Notes: generated by a model not told the origin, from the sequence alone. Positions 8,984-14,905 are shown, counted from the first letter of the stretch. The stretch: 26,954 bases of DNA from a virus (IMGVR_UViG_3300029448_000145:1-26954), one strand, 5' to 3'. Program-made: numbers and translations.

Positions 8984-9229
8984 TTAATTATAGTTGTTTA
9001 AAAACATATCATCTGAAAGTATTTCAAACTCTTTTATTGCCTTGACTCTAGATAATAGCTCGGCAATCTTACCATAAGTGGAGGAGGTAGGATTGATAAC
9101 ATCCAGTAATTGTATGTCATCACCAAGTTTTTTTATTTCATTTAAGTTTGTAAAAACATCAACATCATCATAAGAGTTGTTTAATGCTTTTTGAAAGCGA
9201 GTGTTTTTATAATCACGTTTTTCTTTCAT
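8984..9229 (-). CDS. Hypothetical protein, first gene of the late operon
   Basis: An 81-residue, charged and probably helical protein without recognisable motif, two bases upstream of the terminase small subunit start. The ATG has no visible Shine-Dalgarno and is preceded by AT-rich sequence, so translation may be weak or leaderless. As the first gene leaving the divergent control region in the minus direction it probably lies close to the late promoter. I do not recognise the family. Confidence 0.6.
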   Translation of the reverse strand: MKEKRDYKNTRFQKALNNSYDDVDVFTNLNEIKKLGDDIQLLDVINPTSSTYGKIAELLSRVKAIKEFEILSDDMFLNNYN

Positions 9230-9273
9230 AGTTTAATTTAGTAAAAATGTTGGTAAGAATAAAGATAATAAAG

Positions 9274-9294
9274 TTTTCCACATAGTTATCCACA
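9274..9294 (+). other. Pair of DnaA boxes, candidate replication origin
   Basis: TTTTCCACA (9274-9282) and TTATCCACA (9286-9294) lie three bases apart in the same orientation. The second is a perfect match to the bacterial DnaA box TTATNCACA; the first is a common variant. They sit in the divergent intergenic region directly beside a long AT-rich TAG array that could be the unwinding element. Function as an origin is inference. Confidence 0.6.
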
Positions 9295-9296
9295 AT

Positions 9297-9430
9297 ACTT
9301 AGTATAGCTAAGTAGTAGTATAGTATCTGTCAATAGTGAGTATAGTATTATAGTATAATAGTAGTATAGTATAGTAGTAGTATAGTATAGTATTAGTATA
9401 GTATAATATAGTAATATAGTATAGTATAGT
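9297..9430 (+). repeat. TAG/TATAG short tandem array
   Basis: About 130 bases built almost entirely from TAGTA and TATAG units, with runs of 5'-TAG trinucleotides (for example from 9309). It begins right after the DnaA boxes and ends at a short GC-rich patch (ACCCCGCCC). DnaA-trio unwinding motifs are also TAG-type trinucleotides, so this may be the melting zone of an origin. It could equally be a polymerase-slippage microsatellite. No reading frame of note crosses it. Confidence 0.75.
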
Positions 9431-9654
9431 ACCCCGCCCAAGCTAAATCTTAAAAAAATTGAAAAAAATTAAATTTGTATTCGTGTTCTTCTTATAATTT
9501 GCATGGGTACTCCCCCCTAGCCCGATTAGGTTGAAATACTTGAATTGAGAAATTCGTTTTTGATTGCAGGCTCGTTAAAATATGCAGGACAATAAAATAT
9601 AGCGGTCAAAAACAATCTCTATAAGTCTAACAATATCAACAGATAAAATTAATT

Positions 9655-9691
9655 TGGAACCAACAGTGCGATTTCACATATATATAGTAAC
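9655..9691 (+). promoter_or_regulatory. Degenerate copy of the TGGAAC-N15 promoter motif
   Basis: TGGAAC at 9655-9660, then 15 bases, then ACATATATATAGTA. The spacing and the AT-rich end match the four better copies downstream, where the last element is GCGT plus TATA-like sequence, but the GCGT is replaced by ACAT. It would transcribe the amidoligase operon and give a leader of about 130 bases. Confidence 0.4.
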
Positions 9692-9725
9692 AAACGGGAT
9701 ATACTTTTTATATCAGGAACTTGCT

Positions 9726-9790
9726 AATAGTATTAATGTGAATTACTCTACTGCTTCACGGTATCCAATCCGGATTCAATTAATACTATT
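9726..9790 (+). promoter_or_regulatory. Structured leader element before the amidoligase gene
   Basis: A perfect 12-base inverted repeat (AATAGTATTAAT at 9726-9737, ATTAATACTATT at 9779-9790) encloses a second hairpin (GTGAA 9738-9742 with TTCAC 9755-9759) and a third small one (ATCC 9763-9766 with GGAT 9772-9775). The 12-base stem and the GTGAA hairpin abut without a gap, so the fold is a three-way junction about 35 bases upstream of the start codon. It could be a riboswitch-like or protein-binding leader, or a DNA operator. The ribosome-binding site (AAGGA at 9811) lies outside the stem. Confidence 0.5.
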
Positions 9791-9824
9791 CTTTATTGAA
9801 TCTTAAATTAAAGGAATTTTAATA

Positions 9825-11129
9825 ATGAGCAATATATTAAATAGTTTAAAGAATATTAGTTCAGAAGGAATTAACAAACTTAAAGAGATAAGAAACACGC
9901 ATAATTGCGGGGTCTGTCATGAGTTAATTAATTCTAATACTGATACTAATGTTATGTATTCGGACAGTCTTCAAGGATGGTTTCATCATGAATGTTTAGA
10001 TACCTTACCTAGATGTAATTCTTGCGACAACGCAAGCTATCATTTAGAATCCGGTATTTGCTCTAGATGTATGAATAGCCAATCTATAAGAAATTATTCT
10101 TATAAACCGGCTCCATTATTTCATAGGGTTAATAACAAGAAAAAATCTGTTTTAATCTCTGAAAGTGGATATTCAAAACATGAGTTACCTATTCTGCATT
10201 TCGGTGTAGAAATTGAGGTAGATAGACATGAAGACTTTTACGAAGATGACTATGACGACAATATTATATTGACTGATAACAATTTCGCTTCTTTAGTTGG
10301 TATAATCGGACGTTCAATAAAAGGGAGTAATCTTTTTTATTCAAAGTCTGATAGTTCACTGACTGAACAAGGGGTTGAAGTTGTTTCACATCCTTTTAGT
10401 TGGAACTATTGGAAAACATTCGCTATAGATATTTATGACGGTTTATTTTCTACATTATTAGCAAGTGGCTATTATAGTGCAGAAACTAAAAAAGCCGGAA
10501 TGCATATACACGTCTCAAAGTCTGCAATAAATAAAACGCAACTACACAAACTTTTATGGTTTGTCTATGAGTGTCCTAATTTTATTAATATGATTGCGGG
10601 ACGTAGTAGTGATAAATGGGCTTCAACTAAATGGTCTAGTTTATTAGGTGTGACTGATTCAACTTTTGCATATAAAAGGAACAAGGTTGCTAGCATAGCT
10701 AATCAAAAAAGTTCTAATACTGCATCACGTTACACTGCTATAAACATGGAGCCATCTAATTCAATAGAGTTTAGAATCTTTAATGGTACATTAAATATTA
10801 TGACTCTATCAAAGGCTATTGAATTTATTCATTCTTTGCTTGCTTATTGTTCGCAAACGTCTTTTAAAGACATTGTAAACAGAAAAAGCGAAGTTGAACG
10901 AATAAAGGGATACCTTAAGTTTTTATCTAATAATCAAAGTAGATATTCAAATTTATGTATATTTTTAGATAGAGAGATGAATGAATTATCCAATGCTAAG
11001 AAAAAGCAATTATTCGGAAACGCAAAGGATAAAGTTAATAGGCAACTTGTTTTAGATGGTGGTTTCAGAAATTCTGAAAATAGAACTGCAACATCTTTTA
11101 ACCTAGATAGAAAAGGAATGATACTATAA
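9825..11129 (+). CDS. Amidoligase (glutamine-synthetase-like) with N-terminal zinc domain
   Basis: A 434-residue enzyme of the Amidoligase_2 type, predicted to use ATP to join a carboxylate to an amine. The catalytic domain starts near residue 120: HFGVEIEVD carries the paired metal-binding glutamates E129 and E131, KAGMHIHVSKS is the family's G-x-H-x-H motif, and SRYTAINMEPSNSIEFRIFN followed by GTLN is the arginine/E-F-R signature. The N-terminus is a LIM/RING-like zinc module with C28, C31, H54, C57, C64, C67, C79 and C82. A good AAGGA lies eight bases before the ATG. Its TAA overlaps the next ATG, coupling it to an amidotransferase that could supply ammonia. The substrate is unknown; a protein or peptide target is plausible given the zinc module. 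Confidence 0.85.
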   Translation: MSNILNSLKNISSEGINKLKEIRNTHNCGVCHELINSNTDTNVMYSDSLQGWFHHECLDTLPRCNSCDNASYHLESGICSRCMNSQSIRNYSYKPAPLFHRVNNKKKSVLISESGYSKHELPILHFGVEIEVDRHEDFYEDDYDDNIILTDNNFASLVGIIGRSIKGSNLFYSKSDSSLTEQGVEVVSHPFSWNYWKTFAIDIYDGLFSTLLASGYYSAETKKAGMHIHVSKSAINKTQLHKLLWFVYECPNFINMIAGRSSDKWASTKWSSLLGVTDSTFAYKRNKVASIANQKSSNTASRYTAINMEPSNSIEFRIFNGTLNIMTLSKAIEFIHSLLAYCSQTSFKDIVNRKSEVERIKGYLKFLSNNQSRYSNLCIFLDREMNELSNAKKKQLFGNAKDKVNRQLVLDGGFRNSENRTATSFNLDRKGMIL

Positions 11130-11878
11130 TGTGCATTGTAATACTAAAGAAGAAAAACGCTAAGATATCAAAGGAAAAACTAGCAGAATCATTTAAAAAT
11201 AATCCTGATGGGTCGGGTTACCTATTCGCTAAGAATGGAAATCTAACTATCAAAAAAGGGTTTTTTGTTTTTGATGATTTCTATAATAGTTATTCTAGAG
11301 ATATGGAGCAATTCAATAATCCGATATCAATTATTCATTTTAGAATAACGACACACGGATTAACGAATAAAACTAATTGCCATCCTCATATGATAAACGA
11401 TGAATTGGGTTTCGCTCACAATGGAATAATTGGATTTGTTGATGACCATAAGAAAAAATCTGATACTCTAGTTTTTAGAAACGATATTTTGAGAGGAATG
11501 CCTAATGGATTTATTTTTAATAATTCTATCATGGCATTAATCGAAGAATCCATCGGTAACTCTAAGCTAGTATTTTTAGATAAAAATGGAAATTGGAATA
11601 TTGCCAATGAATTTATGGGTCATTGGAATAAGAAAAATACCATATGGTACTCTAATAAATCCTATTGTGAAACGAAGAAATTTGTTACTCATTGGAATCG
11701 AGGCAATTACGTCTATCAAAACTACGAACCACTAAAAAAGAAGAATAATACGAAGAATATAGAACGAACTCAATGTAGGACTTGCTTCAGTGGACTTATG
11801 ACTCTTGGAGAGAGAAAATTAGGTCACTGTCAGCCATGTCAATTAGATGGAGTAGCGGGAAATCCTAAGAGGATATAA
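11129..11878 (+). CDS. Class II glutamine amidotransferase (Ntn hydrolase)
   Basis: A 249-residue protein beginning MCIVIL, so that removal of Met exposes Cys2 as the catalytic nucleophile, as in class II glutaminase domains. Family motifs follow: HFRITTHGLTN (about residues 71-81), CHPHMIN, and FAHNGIIGF (about 95), which hold the Arg, His and Asn-Gly used for glutamine binding and the oxyanion hole. The C-terminal 30 residues form a zinc knuckle pair (CRTC and CQPC), unusual for this fold and echoing the zinc module of the amidoligase. Start and preceding stop overlap as TAATG. It may release ammonia for the amidoligase, or act as an Ntn amidase that reverses its product. Confidence 0.85.
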   Translation: MCIVILKKKNAKISKEKLAESFKNNPDGSGYLFAKNGNLTIKKGFFVFDDFYNSYSRDMEQFNNPISIIHFRITTHGLTNKTNCHPHMINDELGFAHNGIIGFVDDHKKKSDTLVFRNDILRGMPNGFIFNNSIMALIEESIGNSKLVFLDKNGNWNIANEFMGHWNKKNTIWYSNKSYCETKKFVTHWNRGNYVYQNYEPLKKKNNTKNIERTQCRTCFSGLMTLGERKLGHCQPCQLDGVAGNPKRI

Positions 11879-11889
11879 TCAATAACAGG

Positions 11890-11912
11890 GGGGAGACTAG
11901 CAATCTCTCCCC
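11890..11912 (+). promoter_or_regulatory. Intercistronic hairpin
   Basis: GGGGAGA and TCTCCCC form a perfect seven-base stem with a nine-base loop in the 51-base gap between the amidotransferase and the small peptide gene. No U-run follows, so it is not a typical terminator; it could stabilise or process the mRNA so that the downstream peptide message is made in different amount. Confidence 0.55.
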
Positions 11913-11929
11913 ATAACTTAGAGGTTAAT

Positions 11930-12031
11930 ATGAATCCTAATTTTATAAGCACTATAAACCAACGAATCCAGAATAGAAAAAAAGTATGGTATAGGGGTCG
12001 TTTTGGTGATTTAGAATATAGATACGAATAA
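11930..12031 (+). CDS. 33-residue peptide ending in glutamate, amidoligase operon
   Basis: A small gene encoding MNPNFISTINQRIQNRKKVW followed by YRGRFGDLEYRYE. AGAGG lies a few bases before the ATG, and the gene fills the space between the amidotransferase hairpin and a strong terminator, so it looks like the third cistron of the operon. The peptide is basic and aromatic in its second half, has no membrane segment or signal, and ends in Glu. Because its neighbours are an amidoligase and an amidotransferase, it could be the substrate or a tag joined through its C-terminus, but that is inference. It could also be an ordinary small regulator, or not translated. Confidence 0.5.
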   Translation: MNPNFISTINQRIQNRKKVWYRGRFGDLEYRYE

Positions 12032-12052
12032 TATAAGGAGATAATAAAGAAG

Positions 12053-12084
12053 AGGAGGGTCTAGAGATAGGCTCTCCTTTTTTT
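12053..12084 (+). terminator. Rho-independent terminator of the amidoligase operon
   Basis: AGGAGGGTC (12053-12061) pairs with GGCTCTCCT (12070-12078) over nine positions, two of them G-U, with an eight-base loop. It is followed by seven T residues ending at 12084. Confidence 0.8.
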
Positions 12085-12251
12085 GTGTCCAAAATTATCA
12101 ATATATATAAAAATGTATGCACGCAGCTATTAAGCAGCCAGTTCTGGCGTTTCCAGTGCAGCCGCATTAAACAGGGGGTAACCGAGGAGAAACCTTACCT
12201 GTAACAGCAAAAAATGAAGCTGGAAACCCACTTTATAAACCACTTTCCAAC

Positions 12252-12287
12252 ATTATGTATAATACAGATAGTTCTATTATACATAAT
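12252..12287. repeat. Perfect inverted repeat of the TATTATACATAAT motif
   Basis: ATTATGTATAATA (12252-12264) and TATTATACATAAT (12275-12287) are exact reverse complements separated by ten bases. The same 13-mer recurs at 12597-12609, 15221-15233 and 18341-18353, with variants at 20243 and 20310. It looks like an operator for a phage or host regulator, or a hairpin in RNA. Confidence 0.6.
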
Positions 12288-12339
12288 ATCTAAAACTTAA
12301 AAATTAAGTACCTGTTTTTCAGTAAAAATGCTGGAAAAA

Positions 12340-12354
12340 TAAGCAAATTGCTTA
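12340..12354. repeat. 15-base palindrome TAAGCAA-A-TTGCTTA
   Basis: Two perfect seven-base arms around one central base, operator-sized, in the non-coding region before the iterons. Confidence 0.5.
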
Positions 12355-12625
12355 AAAATAGTTAGAATTATAACGATGTATATATATAAAATATATTGTA
12401 TGCACGCTGGTAAACGCTGGTAAGTTTTTTTAATATATATCTTATGCACGCAAGTAATAACGCACGCCCATTTTTATTATAATGTATGCAAGCAAGTAAT
12501 ATATGCAAGCAAGTAAGGCACTATATATATATTTCATGCAAGCGGGTAAATAGTATCCGATTTGAGCGGGTTTAAGGCTTGTTTGGGGCTATGTCTTATT
12601 ATACATAATCCTATTAAAGACGCAT

Positions 12626-12639
12626 TTAAGTATACTTAA
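12626..12639. promoter_or_regulatory. 14-base perfect palindrome, possible operator
   Basis: TTAAGTATACTTAA reads the same on both strands. It lies about 90 bases upstream of the first strong TGGAAC-N15-GCGT element and could bind a dimeric regulator of that promoter. Confidence 0.45.
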
Positions 12640-12715
12640 TTATATATATGCTGGTTACTTTTCCCACCAGCTTCCCCACCAGGAGCCATTTTTTATAAAC
12701 TTTTTTTAATTATTT

Positions 12716-12750
12716 TGGAACTTTTTAGAACTTCTTGCGTATATATAATA
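12716..12750 (+). promoter_or_regulatory. TGGAAC-N15-GCGT promoter motif, copy 1
   Basis: TGGAAC (12716-12721), 15 bases, GCGT (12737-12740), then TATA-like ATATATAATA. It lies 31 bases before the metzincin start. Three other copies have exactly the same spacing. Confidence 0.65.
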
Positions 12751-12771
12751 ACAAAACAAATAAGGAATAAA

Positions 12772-13203
12772 ATGTATAAAAACAAATTAAAAAACAAGAC
12801 GGCTTATGGTTCTAAGTTATTAAAAATGGATAACGATACCTACGCTTTAAGGCGTAGAGTAATAAACAGAATATATAAATATAATAATGAATTACAGAGA
12901 TTAGATTTGCCAAAACTACCAAGAATTGAAGTAAGAGTTGTAAGCAAGTGTACAGATTGCCCCGAAGGCTTGAGCGGTGTTGCAGGATATGCTTATTTGA
13001 ATAAAAGAATTATACATATTCCCGAAAATTCATTTAAATATAAGGGGGTATTATTTGACCAATTAATAATGCATGAAATATTACATTCAATAGGTTTTAA
13101 CCATAAGAAAAATTGTCCCGTAATGCATCCTTCAATGCACAAAGTAAATAGAATAAAATTAGAAAATACTTTTTACAATTATTTAAAAAATTATAATAAC
13201 TAG
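12772..13203 (+). CDS. Metzincin-like zinc metalloprotease
   Basis: A 143-residue protein with the complete metzincin zinc motif HEILHSIGFNH (residues 101-111, pattern HExxHxxGxxH) and a Met-turn-like VMHPS at 117-121. It has no signal peptide, so it would act inside the infected cell unless packaged; the N-terminus is strongly basic. I chose this ATG because AAGGA lies a few bases upstream and the promoter would be transcribed into any earlier start. CTDC at residues 60-63 is an extra Cys pair. It is the first gene after the iteron region, so early expression is likely. The target could be a host protein; this is inference. Confidence 0.75.
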   Translation: MYKNKLKNKTAYGSKLLKMDNDTYALRRRVINRIYKYNNELQRLDLPKLPRIEVRVVSKCTDCPEGLSGVAGYAYLNKRIIHIPENSFKYKGVLFDQLIMHEILHSIGFNHKKNCPVMHPSMHKVNRIKLENTFYNYLKNYNN

Positions 13204-13225
13204 ACAAAAACAAGGAGTAATTAAA

Positions 13226-13570
13226 ATGAATACATTAACATTTAAAGATAATGAATTAAGAGAGTATATAAACGATTCTATAAATGAATGGAAAGAAGAC
13301 GAAGATTATGAGAATATGAAGGAGGATTTTCATTTTCATTTATTTAATGAAGATTACTATATAATAGGCACGTACAAGGCTGAAAAATGGCTAGGTGATA
13401 ACGCTTTTAAGGTAATAGATTATATAAAAGAATATGAAAAAGATAATTTCGGGGAAGTAACTACAGATTTTTCAAGTCCCGAAGCGGTGGTAAATATGTT
13501 CGCTTATATTAGGGGCGAGGAATTACTCGCAGATAGAGAAGAAAATAAAACAACTTGGAGGGGTATATAA
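13226..13570 (+). CDS. Hypothetical acidic protein
   Basis: A 114-residue, strongly acidic protein (many Glu and Asp), preceded by AAGGAG and followed after one base by the next gene. Aromatic and His-rich FHFHLFNEDYYIIGTY lies near residue 35-50, then a helical part with WLGDNAFKVIDYIKEYEKD. It has no cysteine, membrane segment or catalytic motif that I can name. Small acidic early phage proteins frequently bind host enzymes or mimic DNA, but nothing here proves this. Confidence 0.7.
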   Translation: MNTLTFKDNELREYINDSINEWKEDEDYENMKEDFHFHLFNEDYYIIGTYKAEKWLGDNAFKVIDYIKEYEKDNFGEVTTDFSSPEAVVNMFAYIRGEELLADREENKTTWRGI

Positions 13571-13571
13571 A

Positions 13572-13730
13572 ATGAATTACAGATTATTTAATGTTAAAAT
13601 AGGTTTATACGAAAATCAAATAGTTAAATACGATTATCAATATTCAATGGATGCAGTAAAGGAAATACTAGAAGATAATCCAAGTATCTTTGTTGAAAAT
13701 GATGGTAGTTGGGTTTTTACAAAAGATTAA
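13572..13730 (+). CDS. Hypothetical 52-residue protein
   Basis: Starts one base after the preceding stop and is probably translated by coupling. The protein begins MNYRLFNVKIGLYENQIVKY and ends with a Trp-Val-Phe segment, with a helix in between (MDAVKEILED), a compact alpha/beta look. No motif is recognised. It is the last gene of the transcription unit started by promoter copy 1, because another promoter copy follows at 13747. Confidence 0.6.
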   Translation: MNYRLFNVKIGLYENQIVKYDYQYSMDAVKEILEDNPSIFVENDGSWVFTKD

Positions 13731-13746
13731 TAAAATAAAAATAATA

Positions 13747-13784
13747 TGGAACTTTTTTTGAAGTTCTGCGTTATAGAGATATAA
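13747..13784 (+). promoter_or_regulatory. TGGAAC-N15-GCGT promoter motif, copy 2
   Basis: TGGAAC (13747-13752), 15 bases, GCGT (13768-13771), TATAGAG. Within it GAACTT and AAGTTC form an inverted repeat. The motif is followed by AAGGAG and the ATG at 13810. Confidence 0.65.
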
Positions 13785-13809
13785 GCAAGTAAAAAACAAG
13801 GAGTAAAAC

Positions 13810-13995
13810 ATGACAAAAACGCAAATAAAAAAGGAATTTAAGAACGCAGGCGTACAAATTGGCGGAGGTGCTATGGATAGTATTGAGTATGAATTAGTAT
13901 GCTTTGTACGTAGGATGGCAAATAGATGTGCCGAAGGTAATGTAAAAAGACTTACACCCGAATTAATGTGGTGTGCTTTAGGGAGGGCTAAATAA
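13810..13995 (+). CDS. Small histone-fold-like protein (candidate)
   Basis: A 61-residue protein whose layout looks like a single histone fold: short helix (IKKEFKNAG, 6-14), a loop, a long central helix (AMDSIEYELVCFVRRMANRC, 21-40), then RLTPELMWCAL (47-57) as loop plus third helix. KNAG and the RxT-P-E start of the last helix resemble archaeal histones and TAF/NF-Y proteins; the central helix is about two residues shorter. It has its own promoter and a good AAGGAG. If correct it would bind DNA as a dimer, perhaps compacting phage DNA or remodelling host chromatin. A generic three-helix protein is the alternative. Its stop overlaps the next ATG (TAATG). Confidence 0.6.
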   Translation: MTKTQIKKEFKNAGVQIGGGAMDSIEYELVCFVRRMANRCAEGNVKRLTPELMWCALGRAK

Positions 13996-14162
13996 TGCTA
14001 AATAAGGTAAGTAAAAAAGAGTGTATGGATGCCATAGAGTATTTATTTACTATGGGTTATACATTAGAAATGACTAGTGATAAAAAATATTATACTGAAA
14101 TACTACTTAAAAAGGTAGCTAATGATTATAATATAGAACTTAAGGGTATAGATGATGAGTGA
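13995..14162 (+). CDS. Hypothetical 55-residue protein
   Basis: Start overlaps the previous stop (TAATG) and its own end overlaps the next start by eight bases, so it is embedded in a coupled series. It is a mostly helical, charged protein with one Cys; CMDAIEYLFTMGYTLEM is an amphipathic helix. No family is recognised. Confidence 0.6.
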   Translation: MLNKVSKKECMDAIEYLFTMGYTLEMTSDKKYYTEILLKKVANDYNIELKGIDDE

Positions 14163-14313
14163 TTTTAAATTAACTAAGGAAGAATTTTGCTACAACGATT
14201 TAAGAGATAGACTCATAGACCATGGAGAAAATGCTTTTATTCATTATGTAGAGAGGCAGTATAATAACTATAAAGAGGGGTATAAAAAAGAATCAAGGCG
14301 AGAATATGAATAA
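14155..14313 (+). CDS. Hypothetical 52-residue protein
   Basis: Begins inside the end of the preceding gene and ends inside the start of the next one, both by eight bases. The protein is charged and aromatic with a basic, Tyr-rich end (NNYKEGYKKESRREYE). No motif is recognised; its existence is supported by the tight chain of overlapping starts and stops. Confidence 0.55.
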   Translation: MSDFKLTKEEFCYNDLRDRLIDHGENAFIHYVERQYNNYKEGYKKESRREYE

Positions 14314-14497
14314 GAAAATAATATCTATGATGGAGGAACGCTTAGAAAAAGGTAAGCGAGAATATAACGAAGAGTTAGATGTTCATGATGGCAGAGATTG
14401 GGTAGAAGAGGCACTAGAAGAGGTTTTAGATGGTCTAGTCTACCTAACTGCCAAACTTTTACAAATTAAAGAAAGGGAAAAAAATGAGAAAATTTAA
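14306..14497 (+). CDS. MazG-like nucleotide pyrophosphohydrolase fragment-sized protein
   Basis: A 63-residue helical protein. MEERLEKGKREYNEELDVHD and RDWVEEALEEVLDGLVYLTA (about residues 30-49) match the helical E-E-x-x-D magnesium motif of small phage MazG/DUF550-type proteins (EExLDxxxYL). Full-length MazG domains are about 90-100 residues, so this is a minimal version and may need to dimerise or may have lost activity. Related enzymes hydrolyse nucleoside triphosphates or alarmones and help phages keep host metabolism active. Nearby genes give no further clue. Confidence 0.5.
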   Translation: MNKKIISMMEERLEKGKREYNEELDVHDGRDWVEEALEEVLDGLVYLTAKLLQIKEREKNEKI

Positions 14498-14654
14498 AAT
14501 AGCTATTGAAAATACTACCATAGAATTTTGGGAGGTAGAGGCTGAAAATATTAATGACGCTGAAGAGAATTACATGGGTGGAAAATGTGTAAGTACTAAG
14601 CCTAAACAAGATGAGTTTTTATGGTCTAAAGAAATAATAAGCGAGGAGGAATAA
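14484..14654 (+). CDS. Hypothetical 56-residue protein, DpnD/PcfM-like
   Basis: The start overlaps the preceding gene and follows a purine-rich GAAAGGGAAA stretch. MRKFKIAIENTTIEFWEVEA, then ENINDAEENY, has the beta-beta-alpha layout seen in DpnD/PcfM-type small proteins (short strands followed by an A-E-N-x-x-D-A-E helix). This is a weak match from memory, and the function of that family is not established. Its stop overlaps the next ATG. Confidence 0.5.
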   Translation: MRKFKIAIENTTIEFWEVEAENINDAEENYMGGKCVSTKPKQDEFLWSKEIISEEE

Positions 14655-14905
14655 TGATAAAATTATTAGGTAAACAAAAAGACTTAGAGCATAGCTATTA
14701 TTCTACATCTAAAGCTGATTACATAATCAAAGATTTAAATCAAAATGGATTTGAAGGTAAGTATATTTTAAGTGTTTTAGGTGGTACTATTATCTACCCA
14801 AACTATAAAGAAGCTGATGAAATAGTATCCGCTTGGGTAGGTGGAGGAACAATGCAAGAAGTAACAGAAAATAGTTGGGAGTATGTAGATGATAACAGAA
14901 AATGA
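14654..14905 (+). CDS. Hypothetical 83-residue protein
   Basis: AGGAGGAA lies before the ATG, which overlaps the previous stop. Alpha/beta in character: KADYIIKDLNQNGFEGKYIL then GGTIIYPNYKEADEIVSAWV, and a Gly-rich VGGGTMQEVTE turn. No catalytic motif or cysteine. Unknown function. Confidence 0.6.
   Translation: MIKLLGKQKDLEHSYYSTSKADYIIKDLNQNGFEGKYILSVLGGTIIYPNYKEADEIVSAWVGGGTMQEVTENSWEYVDDNRK

Larger units (their letters stand above)
12116..12549 (+). repeat. Iteron-like 15-base repeats
   Basis: Six copies in the same orientation: TATGCACGCAGCTAT at 12116, TATGCACGCTGGTAA at 12399, TATGCACGCAAGTAA at 12443, TATGCAAGCAAGTAA at 12485 and again at 12502, and CATGCAAGCGGGTAA at 12535. Truncated copies follow some of them (ACGCTGGTAA at 12414, GAGCGGG at 12564). 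The consensus is TATGCAMGCNNGTAA. Same-strand repeats like this are typical of initiator-binding iterons; the binding protein is unknown. Confidence 0.65.
12085..12714. other. Non-coding control region with repeats and palindromes
   Basis: No credible gene lies in these 630 bases. They hold six degenerate ATGCACGC/ATGCAAGC repeats, three copies of the TATTATACATAAT motif, palindromes at 12340 and 12626, and a GCTGGT/ACCAGC pair (12650 and 12666) just before the first strong TGGAAC promoter. The part at 12120-12230 is richer in G and C than its surroundings and has short inverted repeats (GTTTCCAG at 12149, CTGGAAAC at 12220). It could be an origin, a regulatory hub, or both. Confidence 0.6.

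Noticed and set aside
9297-9430. CRISPR-like or direct-repeat array
   Set aside because: Units are short (5-8 bases), without spacers, so this is a simple-sequence tract rather than an array.
11952-12167. Minus-strand 71-codon frame
   Set aside because: It overlaps the plus-strand terminator and the small peptide gene, and no ribosome-binding site or plausible protein is seen.
12214-12300. 28-codon frame starting MKLETHFINH
   Set aside because: No Shine-Dalgarno, crosses the perfect inverted repeat at 12252-12287, and has no supporting context.
12716-12740. Sigma-54 promoter (TGG ... TTGC)
   Set aside because: The GG and GC elements would be 18 bases apart instead of 10.
14155-14313. Treating the small overlapping genes as one frameshifted gene
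   Set aside because: Each has its own start overlapping the preceding stop, and the sequences do not join into a known family.
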